DNA of 64,000 nucleotides from Elusimicrobiota bacterium (GCA_016788905.1 JAEURZ010000006.1:43414-107413), one strand, 5' to 3'. Shown: positions 25,393 to 34,798, numbered from the stretch's first letter. Notes: generated by a model from the letters alone, not told the origin. Translations and numbers: made by a program.

Positions 25393-25731
25393 TCAAGAAC
25401 CCCGCTCTCCTCCATTAGGTCCACCTAAGGAGGGGGGCGGGGTTCGTCCTTTGCCCAGAATAACTCCGAGGGAGAAAAGAAGGGGTGGAAGTCGTTCCCG
25501 TTGGTCCCCTTGCAATTCCAGAACCCCCTCTTTCAGGGCGCCTCCCGTGCCTAATTTTTTCTTTAATGTAGAAAGGAGGGATAATTTTCCTTCCGGGTGC
25601 ATCCGGAGGCCAGACACAAGCGTTACCATTTTCCCTCCACGACCCGATTTTTCAAAACGGAGGGATACGAGATCCGTTGTCATGGGGTTATTTTTCCAAA
25701 AAAGACCTGAACCCGCAACGACGTAAACCAT
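25393..25731 (-). CDS. yciH: SUI1/YciH-like translation initiation factor homologue
   Basis: A 112-residue protein of the SUI1/eIF1 fold found in bacteria as YciH. The diagnostic stretch is RFEKSGRGGKMVTLVSGL followed by LKKKLGTGGALKEGVLELQGDQRE and LLFSLGVILGKG. YciH is thought to influence start-site selection or act under stress. The normal fold ends near residue 93; the rest (TPPPSLGGPNGGERGS) is encoded by a long palindrome. The ATG at 25731 is favoured; an ATG at 25764 in frame would overlap the divergent EamA start. Confidence 0.82.
   Translation of the reverse strand: MVYVVAGSGLFWKNNPMTTDLVSLRFEKSGRGGKMVTLVSGLRMHPEGKLSLLSTLKKKLGTGGALKEGVLELQGDQRERLPPLLFSLGVILGKGRTPPPSLGGPNGGERGS
25397..25445. 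repeat. 49-base imperfect palindrome at the 3' end of yciH
   Basis: GAACCCCGC (25397-25405) pairs with GCGGGGTTC (25437-25445), and inside it CTCC-TCC-A-TTAGGT pairs with ACCTAA-GGAGG around a CC centre. This is far longer than an intrinsic terminator and lacks a T-run. It overlaps the last 16 or so codons of yciH. It could be a REP/MITE-like element. Confidence 0.6.
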
Positions 25732-25762
25732 AAACTTTCTGGATTTCCTAAAATACCTATCC

Positions 25763-26182
25763 ATGAATTCATTTTCATTAGCGATAATGGCTGCTTTTTT
25801 TTGGGGGTTGTCGGCCATCATAGAGAAGTGGGGACTTCGTCACGTGGATCCGGCGGCCGGGGTTGTGGCGCGAACCTTGGGTGTTCTCCTGGGGATCATG
25901 GTTTTTATGGCCGTTTCACCCGACCTCCCTCGACGGTTTTTGGAGATGGACGGGCGAGCGAAACTGGCTTTGATGGGGGGGGGCTTTTTGGCCAGTGTGG
26001 TGGCCCAGATGTTTTTTTATCGCGCCTTGAAGATCGGTGACGTGGGGCGCGTGGCGGCGGTGGGGGGGGCCTGGCCAGTTTTTGCTTTCGCGTTAAGCAT
26101 TTTGATTTATCACGAATCGCTCACACGTGGGAAACTCTTGGGGGTTCTTCTCGTAACGGTAGGTGTGTTTTTATTGAAATAG
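25763..26182 (+). CDS. EamA-family half-size membrane transporter
   Basis: A 139-residue protein with four or five predicted membrane helices (about residues 3-20, 34-54, 67-88, 95-115, 121-138), equal to one EamA repeat rather than the usual two. The AAFFWGLSAIIEKWGLRHVDP start and the late GKLLGVLLVTVGVFLL are typical of the drug/metabolite transporter superfamily. Such half-size proteins are expected to dimerise. The substrate is unknown. Divergent from yciH, 66 bases before yajQ. Confidence 0.8.
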   Translation: MNSFSLAIMAAFFWGLSAIIEKWGLRHVDPAAGVVARTLGVLLGIMVFMAVSPDLPRRFLEMDGRAKLALMGGGFLASVVAQMFFYRALKIGDVGRVAAVGGAWPVFAFALSILIYHESLTRGKLLGVLLVTVGVFLLK

Positions 26183-26248
26183 GTTCGACGGATATCGGGG
26201 TGTCCCCGGGATCCTCTGAAGACGAAAACAAACAATCGGAGGTTTAAG

Positions 26249-26746
26249 ATGGCACAAGAATTTTCGTTCGATGTGGTAAGCAAAGTGGATCTGCAGGCCA
26301 TGGATAACGCGGTGAATTCGGCCCTACGGGAGATCACCACCCGGTTCGATTTTAAGGGAAGTGTGAGTCGGATGGAGCTGGATAAAAAAGCGGAGACCCT
26401 AACGCTTTATTCGGACAATGAGGGAAAGTTGAAAAGCGTGGTGGACATCCTTCAAAACCGTTTGGTGAAGCATGCTCTTTCGTTAAAAGGATTGGACTAC
26501 GGTCCCGTTCTCGCCGCCGAAGGAGGAACCGTTCGTCAGGTGGCCAAAATCGTCCAAGGGGTGGCTTCCGAGAAGGCTAAGGAAATGGTTCGGGCCATTA
26601 AAAACGCCAAACTCAAAGTTACGCCATCGATTCAGGGGGACCAATTGCGGGTTACGGGGAAGTCCAAGGACGACCTTCAATCCGCCATGGCTCTCTTGAA
26701 GGGGCAAGATTTTGGTTTAGCCCTTCAGTTTGTGAATTTTCGGTAG
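26249..26746 (+). CDS. yajQ: YajQ family nucleotide-binding protein
   Basis: A 165-residue YajQ homologue with the two ferredoxin-like folds of the family. Signature stretches are EFSFDVVSKVDLQAMDNAVN, ITTRFDFKGS, the central KGLDYGPV, IKNAKLKVTPSIQGDQLRVTGKSKDDLQ and the final DFGLALQFVNFR. Xanthomonas and Pseudomonas homologues bind cyclic di-GMP and act as transcription co-factors. A GGAGG lies before the ATG. A GGDEF/EAL protein occurs about 6 kb away, but no link is shown. Confidence 0.95.
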   Translation: MAQEFSFDVVSKVDLQAMDNAVNSALREITTRFDFKGSVSRMELDKKAETLTLYSDNEGKLKSVVDILQNRLVKHALSLKGLDYGPVLAAEGGTVRQVAKIVQGVASEKAKEMVRAIKNAKLKVTPSIQGDQLRVTGKSKDDLQSAMALLKGQDFGLALQFVNFR

Positions 26747-26769
26747 GCGTTTCTGACGGACGTTTCCTC

Positions 26770-29103
26770 ATGCCGAATCCCCCGCTGAAGCGGGGTCTCT
26801 GGATCCTGGTTCTGGGGGTCCTTGTGGCTCTGATTTCAGGGGTCCTCTATTTCCTTCATGTGGTTTTGGTTGATGATCGCCAAATCCCTTTTCCTCCCTC
26901 TGGGAAGGATTCCCCTCCCCTTCTCCAACAAAGTTTTTTGAATTGGACCCATTTCTTCCCAGCGGATAGTCCTTCCTCAAAGACAATTTCAGGAGATCAG
27001 TTCCCCCCCCTTGTGATCAAGCATCCCGAAGTGAATTTTCGCTGGGTGGATGAAAAGTCTGGTGTGGCTCAGGTGACACTGGTTGACCCACCCGGCCAAA
27101 CGCGGTTGTTCGCCCTTGTGGCGGAGGCCGGGAGCTCCTATATTTGGACGGGAAAACTTAGACCGGGGACCGTCCTTGAATTTCGCACCGGAATTCTTTC
27201 GGAAGGGGTTACGTTCCGATTTCGTATCGACCTAGAGGATGAAAAGGGTCAATTCCACCCGTTGTATTCTCAATTCTCTCGTGCTCTTTCTTCCCTATCC
27301 ACGGACCGGTGGGTCAACAGGCTTCCAGCCTATTGCCGTGCCCTGATGCGGAACAGGGGGGCAAGGGATGCTCAATGGACTCCCGCCCGTGTCGACCTTT
27401 CGGCATGGGCGGATCGTAACGTTCATCTGTTTTTGCGGGTGGAGGCTCCCCACGAGACTTCCTTGTCCAACCGTGGCCTGGCTTTTTGGGGGGGGCCGGT
27501 CCTTCAGTTTCCCGCCGTTGAGATGCAATCCGTTCGGCGACGGACCTCCCAGTCTCTTCCTGAGAAAGATGTTGTTCTCGCTGTGCTGGAAACGACCCCT
27601 GATCAGACGGGAGCTCCGGACATCGTTTTTGGAAAAGATTTCACCCGTTTTGAAGATTTCCTCCGGAGGTCAACCCTCTTTTCTCGGTTCTACACGGTGG
27701 ACACCCGTTTGCCGGAATCTCTCCGAGGACTTCTTTTTCCTTCTTCCGTACCCTGGCCGACCCTCTTGCAGGAGCGGGGTTACCAGACGGTTGCGGTCGG
27801 CGCGTTCACTGAAGAGATGATGTCGGTTCTCTCGGAAGCAGGATTTGATGAAATTCATCAGGTGCCTCATAACGGAGAGGATTCCGTTCGCGCGGCGGGC
27901 CGCGCGGTGGAATGGGTGAGAGACCGGGGGCGACGACCACGCTTGATTTTGGTTTTTTTTCGCGATATGCCTTTGAACCGAATTTCCCCTGTTCGCTTTT
28001 GGTCGTTTTCCATCAGCCATTTCCCCTGGTCTTCCGTGCGTTGGGTCCTGTGGCGCCGGGCCAGCGATGCTTCCTATCGGGATGATTATGTGGGTCGATT
28101 GATGGAGGAATTGGATCCTGAGGCTGTGGTGGGCATGGTCTCTTTACGGGGTGTGGTTCAGGAACCCACCCCGGTGCGTTGGTCTGAAACGGAACGCCGG
28201 GGGAAAGTGTTTCTCGATGATATGGGGATGGGACTTCGCGAAAGCGAAATTCGAACCCTGTTTGCTCTCCGTCACGACGCGCGTTTGGGACCCCAGCTTC
28301 AACGTGCCCCCGGGCAGAGCGTGAATGTGGGGCCTCTCCTTTTAAGTGCCCTCGACATCCCTCTTTCGACCGAAAAGCGGCGTCCCTCAATAAGAGGAAA
28401 GTCCACCCTGAGGGAGGATGCCACGGACCCCTGGTTGGTACGCTCTCCGTGGGCCAAGGCGGTGATTGTGGACAGCCGTTTCAAATACATTCGGCATGGC
28501 CCTCCCCGTGTGCACACCGTCAAGCGATGGGGACGCCCCGTCCAGAGGCGGTGGACCGATTTCCCGGCGGAAGAAGTTTTTGATCTTTGGAGTGATCCCG
28601 AAGAACAGCACAATCTTGTTCGCTCGCGGCGTCATCTGTTGGCTCGCCTGAGGGACGTGATGGAGGATTTGGCCCCAGATCCTGTGGATATCCGGTTCGG
28701 GTTCCTCAATCCGAAGGGGGATCGGTTGCGGGGCGTGGTCACCTGCTCAGGGGGAAAACTCGTGAAGGTGGGGGGGACTTTTCCTTTCGAGCATCGCGGG
28801 GATTATGAATTTTCATTTTCAACGGATTTGTCTTCCGGGACGTTCACGTTCGGGACTTTTCCTCCCGACTCTTCCTACAGTTTCCGTTTTCATGTGAACG
28901 GACGTCCCCTCCCTTCAAGTCAACTTCTCGTTTCTCGATGGGGGTTGCCGTTTTTTGAATCGACATGGAACGAGTGGCATGACAAAACAAATTTCGGCTG
29001 GATGGAAGGGTGGGCCCCCCCTCCCGCTTCGCTCTCCCCAGTGGGTTCGCTGGGGCGGGTTCCTTTGACGGGGAATGAAGGCAGCGGAACGGAACTTCCA
29101 TGA
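26770..29103 (+). CDS. Membrane-anchored sulfatase-fold protein, degenerate active site
   Basis: A 777-residue protein with one N-terminal membrane helix (about residues 9-32) and a large exported part. The alkaline-phosphatase-superfamily layout is recognised from its end, EEVFDLWSDPEEQHNLVRSR, the standard C-terminal sulfatase motif, and from VNVGPLLLSALDIPLS. The usual start (I-D-x-L-R-A-D-H), the C/S-x-P-S-R nucleophile and the S-D-H-G metal motif are not seen; DIVFGKDFTRFEDF and VVGMVSLRGV stand where they would be. It is probably non-catalytic or has changed chemistry. It overlaps the next gene by ATGA. Confidence 0.6.
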   Translation: MPNPPLKRGLWILVLGVLVALISGVLYFLHVVLVDDRQIPFPPSGKDSPPLLQQSFLNWTHFFPADSPSSKTISGDQFPPLVIKHPEVNFRWVDEKSGVAQVTLVDPPGQTRLFALVAEAGSSYIWTGKLRPGTVLEFRTGILSEGVTFRFRIDLEDEKGQFHPLYSQFSRALSSLSTDRWVNRLPAYCRALMRNRGARDAQWTPARVDLSAWADRNVHLFLRVEAPHETSLSNRGLAFWGGPVLQFPAVEMQSVRRRTSQSLPEKDVVLAVLETTPDQTGAPDIVFGKDFTRFEDFLRRSTLFSRFYTVDTRLPESLRGLLFPSSVPWPTLLQERGYQTVAVGAFTEEMMSVLSEAGFDEIHQVPHNGEDSVRAAGRAVEWVRDRGRRPRLILVFFRDMPLNRISPVRFWSFSISHFPWSSVRWVLWRRASDASYRDDYVGRLMEELDPEAVVGMVSLRGVVQEPTPVRWSETERRGKVFLDDMGMGLRESEIRTLFALRHDARLGPQLQRAPGQSVNVGPLLLSALDIPLSTEKRRPSIRGKSTLREDATDPWLVRSPWAKAVIVDSRFKYIRHGPPRVHTVKRWGRPVQRRWTDFPAEEVFDLWSDPEEQHNLVRSRRHLLARLRDVMEDLAPDPVDIRFGFLNPKGDRLRGVVTCSGGKLVKVGGTFPFEHRGDYEFSFSTDLSSGTFTFGTFPPDSSYSFRFHVNGRPLPSSQLLVSRWGLPFFESTWNEWHDKTNFGWMEGWAPPPASLSPVGSLGRVPLTGNEGSGTELP

Positions 29104-31298
29104 CATGGCAAGGGGCATTGAAAGGATCACCGGACCTTCTCAAAGGATGGGTTTTAGCCAGTGGGCGGGACGCCGTGGCCAGTACGCGGGCTTCTATTGT
29201 TTCTACCGAAGGACGGGCCGGGATCACGGTTTTTGTCGCCTTATGGGTGATGGGACGGCTCACGGCTGGGGGATGGAGTGTCTGGGGGCCTGAACTGGGC
29301 GGCGACATTCTTCCCATTGTTTCGAGCTGGTACCCGGGGGAGCGGGTTCTGGGTCAGGTGATCCTCTTTGTATCCCATGTTTTTTTGGGGGTCCTTTGGG
29401 GTGGAATCGTTAAGAATTGTTGGGGTGGAATTCGTCACTTTTGGCCCCGGGTGGGGGCCGACCGGTTTACCCCCTGGACGGTGGGAGTGACGTCCGGGGT
29501 CCTCATCCTCTGTTTTCATGGGGCCTGGTTGCTTAGGGACCTGTCCCGCCATCCGGCGCTTTATCAAGAAACCCTATTGGCCCCACACCGTTTCGGTTGC
29601 TGGCTCCATGGGATTTCTTTTGGAGTGATGTTATCCCACCTGAATGGACTTGTGGTTATTGGGATGGGGCTCGTTCTGGGTGTCGCGTTCTTCCATTTAA
29701 TCGATCAGGTTTTTTCATGGTTTATGAAATTTTCCCGTCCGACCCGTGTGGCGATTGGAGTTTTGGGAGGGGCTTTGGTGCTGTTCGCGTTGGGAATCCG
29801 CTTTGTGGTGTGGACTCAGGACACGCACAACGAGGGGCCGAACTTGATTTTCATTTCCATCGATGGGTTGCGGGCAGACCATTTGAACCAAATCCCCGAA
29901 AGTGGGCCAGGGTCTACCGTTCGTTGGAACCGTGGTTTGGCCCGCGCGGTGCCTCCTTCCAACGGGTTGCCCACGACCCTCGCCACGGCCTTATCGGGCC
30001 GCTCTCCACTCCGGCATGGGGTTCGACACGATTTCCCTTCCAGCATGGACACCGCTCCTGATCCGGAGAGTCTCCCCGGGTGGCTACGGCAGAACGGCTG
30101 GACCACGGTCCTCTTGGCCGATGGGCCCGGGGACTACCTGGCACGAATGGGCGACGGGTTTGATGTGTCCCGCGTGGCGCCCCGTGGTTTAGGGGCGCGC
30201 TTTTTTCGCCGACAGATAGAGAGATCCCCCCATTTATTGCCATACCTTTCGGGACGGTTGGGGCGTCGGATCCCTTTTCTCAGGGGATCTCCGTTTTTGT
30301 CAGACCCCCATATTCTTGTTCGGGAAATGGGGGATGTTTTGGGCGTGCTTCGAAAACAACCCCGATTTTTCCTCTGGGCACATTTTTCGTCGCCCGGTCC
30401 TCTGGTTCCAGTGGTTTCCCCTGGGGCGGCGAAACGTTTGGTGGCGGACGGGACGGGGTTTTTCCGTCGTCCTGGAGAGGGCTGGTCGGGGGACCCTCTC
30501 GCGGGATCCGATTGGCCTCGCGTGAAGCGGCTGTATGAAGAAAATCTCAAAGAAGTTCTGGGTTCACTTGAGCGCTTGGTTCAATCGTTGAAGGATCGTG
30601 GATTGGACCGAACGACAACGGTAATGCTTTGGTCGCCGCGACCCGCACTCTTATCCGCTGAAGAAGAAGCCGACGCTCGCGCCCTCAAGGGGCCCTCTTT
30701 TTTTGAGGCTCCTTTGACGGCGGTTTCCTTGGATCCGCGTTCGGGGGGGGCTCTGTTTTCAGGTTTGGGGCGGACGGTGGATGTGGCCCCAACCGTGGCG
30801 CGGCTTTTGGGTCTGCCCCCCTCCCCCGGGTGGGAGGGGGTTTCCTTAACGGAGGAGTTTCCTCGTGGGGAGCAGGGAATCATTTATTCGGAAACATCTT
30901 CGATTCCCTTTGTCCAGGTATCATCAGGCGCGGCTTCGGTGGTTCCCCTTTTGGTGGAGGATCGGGAGGCGGCTGGGCATCTCCGGGTGCGTCCGGCCTG
31001 GGAAGATCCTCTCCTCATTTTTCGGGATCGCGCGATGCAATGGGGGAACGAACGTCTTGTTTATCACCCAGAAAAGACCGGAGTTTCCTTTGACTATTAC
31101 AACTTAACAGAGGATCCGGAGGCGCGAAAGAATTTAGCCGAGACCCGTTCCGGGAAGGCCCGTGTTCGGGTTCTTCGTGAAGTATTTTTCCGCTATTTGT
31201 CTCAGGAATCTGGGTGGCGTCCGCAAAACGATTTCTGGATTCCTGAGGCTTTCCTGCGGGAAGAATGGGAGGAGGATCTTTCCCTATTAAAGAGGTAA
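29100..31298 (+). CDS. Polytopic membrane sulfatase-like protein
   Basis: A 732-residue protein with about five or six membrane helices in the first 240 residues and a C-terminal sulfatase-like domain, resembling LtaS/EptA architecture. The domain begins with GPNLIFISIDGLRADHL, the first metal motif; the nucleophile region reads SNGLPTTLATALSGRSPLRHG. The later TVDVAPTVARLLGLPPSPGWEG and YNLTEDPEARKNLAE are standard. The S-D-H-G metal motif is replaced by TVMLWSPRPALL, so metal binding may be incomplete. It is translationally coupled to the preceding sulfatase-like gene. Substrate unknown. Confidence 0.65.
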   Translation: MTWQGALKGSPDLLKGWVLASGRDAVASTRASIVSTEGRAGITVFVALWVMGRLTAGGWSVWGPELGGDILPIVSSWYPGERVLGQVILFVSHVFLGVLWGGIVKNCWGGIRHFWPRVGADRFTPWTVGVTSGVLILCFHGAWLLRDLSRHPALYQETLLAPHRFGCWLHGISFGVMLSHLNGLVVIGMGLVLGVAFFHLIDQVFSWFMKFSRPTRVAIGVLGGALVLFALGIRFVVWTQDTHNEGPNLIFISIDGLRADHLNQIPESGPGSTVRWNRGLARAVPPSNGLPTTLATALSGRSPLRHGVRHDFPSSMDTAPDPESLPGWLRQNGWTTVLLADGPGDYLARMGDGFDVSRVAPRGLGARFFRRQIERSPHLLPYLSGRLGRRIPFLRGSPFLSDPHILVREMGDVLGVLRKQPRFFLWAHFSSPGPLVPVVSPGAAKRLVADGTGFFRRPGEGWSGDPLAGSDWPRVKRLYEENLKEVLGSLERLVQSLKDRGLDRTTTVMLWSPRPALLSAEEEADARALKGPSFFEAPLTAVSLDPRSGGALFSGLGRTVDVAPTVARLLGLPPSPGWEGVSLTEEFPRGEQGIIYSETSSIPFVQVSSGAASVVPLLVEDREAAGHLRVRPAWEDPLLIFRDRAMQWGNERLVYHPEKTGVSFDYYNLTEDPEARKNLAETRSGKARVRVLREVFFRYLSQESGWRPQNDFWIPEAFLREEWEEDLSLLKR

Positions 31299-32504
31299 GG
31301 ACGCGGCGTCCTGGAGAGGGAGGGGGCCTGTGTCTCGAATTCGGAGGCCTCGTTTTTGGACAGCGTCCAGGTAAATCGAAGGGGGGAACGCACGTTCCAA
31401 GGGGGCCACTCCCAAAACTCGAACGGTTCTCGACACCAGCATCTCAAGGGCAATCGCGGCTGGGAAGGCGGTGGCCCGTTGCATGGCGGAAAACCCCGTG
31501 AGGGGATCTTCGAATTCCAATACCTCATACACTATTTCCGTCGGTTGTCTCGCCCGCGTTCCTCTTACCGTTACTTGTAAAATGACCATATCCCGAACCT
31601 CCGGGTGGGAGAGGCGGTCTTGAGCCAACGCCAAAAAAAGGTGTTGGGGAATGACAGGGTTCCCATCCACAACGATGGATTTTTCATCGAGAAGCCCCAG
31701 TTGCTTGAGGGCGAGTATCTTGTCGAAATGTCCGGGATATCGGAGTGTCTTAGAGCTGTAACGCCGGACTCTCCCTTCGTAGGTCCACGGGGCGGTGGAA
31801 GTGGCCCCGGCGGTGACGAAGGCTTCCAGGGTTCCTATGGGAGCCGGAAAGACAATTTCTTCTTTTTCTGAAAACGCCTGTACCTGTGTCACCTGACCAT
31901 TTGTCAGCTGGATGGCTGTTCCGAAATAGTTTTTCAGCATCCCTTCCAGGTTAAATACTTTTTTATACCCGAGGGGGGGGGTGTCGTGTTCGGGGAGGCC
32001 GCCACAGAGAATTTTGACCTCTTCCACTCGATCCATAAGCGAAATCCCTTGGGCCGCCAAACTGTTACAAAGTCCAGGCGCGAGACCGCAATCGGGGGTT
32101 AGCGCAATGCCCATCTTTTGGGCAGGACGGTCCAGGCGTAAAATGTCCTGGGTGGTTTCAAAATGGCCCCCGAAATCCACATAGTGGGCCCTGGCGGCGA
32201 TGGCGGCACGGGCCACCGCTAAATTCAATGAACACGGGAGAGCGCTCAAGACACCGTCATGCCCACGCATCGCGTTGTAGAGGTCGGATTCGCGACGGGC
32301 GTCTAGTGCGACGGTGGTGAAGCGTGGCGGTCGGGTCCCCCGAGCGGTGAGGAGTTTTTTTATTCGCTGGGCGCCCGCGCGCGCGGCGGGGAAAGACGCG
32401 TCGGCTAGGGTTAATCGCGCGGTATCCCCGTTGAGCGCCAGATCAAAAGCCGCGGCGACTCCCATGGGGCCTGCGCCTAAAACGATATAGGATTTCCCGG
32501 CCAT
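31287..32504 (-). CDS. Saccharopine dehydrogenase-like oxidoreductase
   Basis: A 405-residue protein with an N-terminal Rossmann motif YIVLGAGPMGVAAAFDLAL, a mid-domain LSALPCSLNLAVARAAI and YVDFGGH, and TPDCGLAPGLCNSLA, the typical run of saccharopine dehydrogenase/lysine 6-dehydrogenase relatives. The reaction is probably NAD(P)-linked on an amino acid or carboxyspermidine-like substrate. The ATG at 32504 starts the Rossmann strand and lies 4 bases after the stop of the upstream EAL-protein gene. Its 3' end overlaps the convergent sulfatase-like gene by 12 bases. Confidence 0.82.
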   Translation of the reverse strand: MAGKSYIVLGAGPMGVAAAFDLALNGDTARLTLADASFPAARAGAQRIKKLLTARGTRPPRFTTVALDARRESDLYNAMRGHDGVLSALPCSLNLAVARAAIAARAHYVDFGGHFETTQDILRLDRPAQKMGIALTPDCGLAPGLCNSLAAQGISLMDRVEEVKILCGGLPEHDTPPLGYKKVFNLEGMLKNYFGTAIQLTNGQVTQVQAFSEKEEIVFPAPIGTLEAFVTAGATSTAPWTYEGRVRRYSSKTLRYPGHFDKILALKQLGLLDEKSIVVDGNPVIPQHLFLALAQDRLSHPEVRDMVILQVTVRGTRARQPTEIVYEVLEFEDPLTGFSAMQRATAFPAAIALEMLVSRTVRVLGVAPLERAFPPSIYLDAVQKRGLRIRDTGPLPLQDAASLPL

Positions 32505-32508
32505 AGGT

Positions 32509-34758
32509 CTACGTCTTTTTCGGAAGAAGAGGGGTGATGTCTTTGGAGGGCATCGGACGACCGAGTAGATAGCCCTGGGCTTCTTCACACCCGTGATCTT
32601 TTAAGAATCTTAACTGATCTTCAGTTTCAACGCCTTCGGCGACAACCGTTAACCCCAGGCTGTGGGCAATGCCTATGATGGCGTGGGTAATGGCGGTGTT
32701 GTCCTTCACTTTCGGGACTCCTTGAACGAAACCACGATCGATCTTTAATGAGTTTAAAGGGAAAAGCCGAAGACAACTGAGGGACGAATACCCCACGCCG
32801 AAATCGTCGATGGAAATGCGGACACCCATCTCGCGTAAACTGCGAAGCAGTTTAACAGATTGGTCCACGTCATGCATAGCGGCCCCTTCCGTTATTTCAA
32901 GTTCCAGGGTATACCCCAAGGACGATATTTTGGTGAGGGCGGTGCCGAAAAGGGAGAGAACGTTTTGCTGTTGGAATTGTCGGGGGGACACGTTGACGGC
33001 GATCCCCACGGGGGCCCGACCCGCTTGGTGCCACGCTTGCGCTTGTTCGCAGACCCCGTTCAACACCCAATCGCCTAAGTTGAGGATCAACCCGGTTTCT
33101 TCAGCAACGGGAATAAATTCAAGAGGAGACACCATCCCTCGCTGGGGATGGTTCCAACGGATCAAGGCTTCGAGGCGAATGAGACGGGCGTCTGGAATGC
33201 TGAAAATGGGTTGATAATAAAGTTCCAATTCCCCCCGCGCGGCGGCGCGGCGGAGTTCGGTTTCGATCCGAAGTTTGGAGACCAAGCGCGAATAGGTTTC
33301 ACGACTGAACAATTCCTGGCAATTTTTTCCACTCTGTTTGGCCCGTTGCATGGCGCTTTCCGCTTCGTTAAGGAGCCCTTCCGGGGTTGAGGCATCGGGG
33401 CTGTTCAGTGTAATTCCGAGGCTGGCGGTGACGCTGACTTCTTCGGGGCCCACATCGCAGGGGGTGGAAATTAAATCCCGCATTCGGTCAGCGAAGACCA
33501 CCGCCGAACGATCGTTGGGAATGCCATCCAAAAGGATAGCGAACTCATCGTCCCCGAGTCGTGCCACCGTGTCTCCCGCGCGCGCGAAGGATCTCAACCG
33601 TGCCGCCACCGCTTGAAGAAGAAGATTGGCGGGCTCATGGCCCAGCCGTTCGTTCAATGAACTGAACCGATCCAAGTCGATGTAAATGACCGCGATGAGG
33701 TAACCGGCCTGACGTTTGACGCGGTCCAACACATTGCTCAGCCGATCCATGAAAAGTGTTCGATTGGCTAGGCCTGTCACTTTATCGTGGAATCCCTCAT
33801 GGCGAAGCTGTTCTTCAGCTTCCTTGCGAGAGGTGATATCGGTTTGGGACCCCACAAGGCGGTACGTCGTTCCGTTTCCATCCCGAACGGCAATCCCGCG
33901 TGTCGACACCCACCGGTAGGTGTTGTCCCGGTGGCGGATGCGGTATTCGATTTCCAAGGTGTCATTTCCGGCTTCCCCCAGATGGATGAGCGCCCTCTTC
34001 ACCAAATCCAAATCGTCGGGGTGGAGCCGATCCCACCATACGTTTGGGAGGTTATCCAGTTCTCCATCGTTATAACCCAAGATGCTTTTCCAGCGGGGGG
34101 ACAAGTAAATGCGGTTGGTCGGGAGGTTCCAATCCCAGAGACCGTCATTCGCAGCGCGGGCCGCTAAGGCATAACGTTCTTCGGATGACTTAAGGGCCTC
34201 CAACGCCGTTTTCCGGGCGGTCATGTCGCGAATGAGAACGATGGTCTGGTCGTGTTTCGTGGGGCGGAGCCGCGCCTCGTAATAAACCAGACCACCGTTC
34301 AGCAAAAAAGCGAATTCAAGGGTGGTGGTGGTGAGGCTCTTCCGGGCGCGGGTCAAGGATTCTTGGAAACGGCGTCCAATCTCGGTGTTGGGGAATTCAG
34401 CGAGCGTTTTCCCGATCCACTGTTTCGCGGGGCTTCCCATTTCGGCCAGGGCGGCCCCACTGGCTTCCACGATCATTCCGGTTTGGGTCACCACAAAAAA
34501 AACATCGGGAAACGTTTCGAAAATAGTTTGAATATGGGAACTGCGTTTGGCGATTTCCCGCGTGTGGTAATCGGCGTTCCGTTCAAGGCGATTTTGGTTT
34601 TTCTCTTGTTCCCAGAGAGCGTCGTTCACAGTGCGTACGAATTTTCGCCACAGAACCCCTGCGGTCCCGTTCCTCTCTTGGAGGAGCCTTTTGTGTTGAG
34701 ATTTGAGTACCTTGTGCAGTTTGGCCACGTGAAATCCAGTTCCTTTTCGGGGGCCCAC
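32509..34758 (-). CDS. PAS-PAS-GGDEF-EAL cyclic di-GMP signalling protein
   Basis: A 749-residue cytoplasmic protein. Two PAS domains lie at about residues 75-180 and 190-315, then a GGDEF domain (about 325-480) and an EAL domain (about 490-745). The GGDEF motif reads GDDEF (RLGDDEFAIL), so cyclase activity may be reduced. The EAL domain looks active: EALIRW, LEITEGAAMHD, SIDDFGVGYSSL, LKIDRGFV and VVAEGVE. It is likely a PAS-controlled phosphodiesterase. The GTG at 34758 is used; a GTG at 34728 preceded by AAAAGGA is an equal choice. Confidence 0.92.
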   Translation of the reverse strand: MGPRKGTGFHVAKLHKVLKSQHKRLLQERNGTAGVLWRKFVRTVNDALWEQEKNQNRLERNADYHTREIAKRSSHIQTIFETFPDVFFVVTQTGMIVEASGAALAEMGSPAKQWIGKTLAEFPNTEIGRRFQESLTRARKSLTTTTLEFAFLLNGGLVYYEARLRPTKHDQTIVLIRDMTARKTALEALKSSEERYALAARAANDGLWDWNLPTNRIYLSPRWKSILGYNDGELDNLPNVWWDRLHPDDLDLVKRALIHLGEAGNDTLEIEYRIRHRDNTYRWVSTRGIAVRDGNGTTYRLVGSQTDITSRKEAEEQLRHEGFHDKVTGLANRTLFMDRLSNVLDRVKRQAGYLIAVIYIDLDRFSSLNERLGHEPANLLLQAVAARLRSFARAGDTVARLGDDEFAILLDGIPNDRSAVVFADRMRDLISTPCDVGPEEVSVTASLGITLNSPDASTPEGLLNEAESAMQRAKQSGKNCQELFSRETYSRLVSKLRIETELRRAAARGELELYYQPIFSIPDARLIRLEALIRWNHPQRGMVSPLEFIPVAEETGLILNLGDWVLNGVCEQAQAWHQAGRAPVGIAVNVSPRQFQQQNVLSLFGTALTKISSLGYTLELEITEGAAMHDVDQSVKLLRSLREMGVRISIDDFGVGYSSLSCLRLFPLNSLKIDRGFVQGVPKVKDNTAITHAIIGIAHSLGLTVVAEGVETEDQLRFLKDHGCEEAQGYLLGRPMPSKDITPLLPKKT

Positions 34759-34792
34759 GGAATCGAGGTTTCTTTCTGGGGTCCGAACGTTC

Positions 34793-34798
34793 TATACT
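34793..34798 (+). promoter_or_regulatory. -10 element (TATACT) upstream of the nitrilase gene
   Basis: TATACT in the divergent gap, 55 bases before the ATG; a purine-rich GGGGGAGAAAAGGGA follows. The -35 is weak (TTCTTT). Confidence 0.35.
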
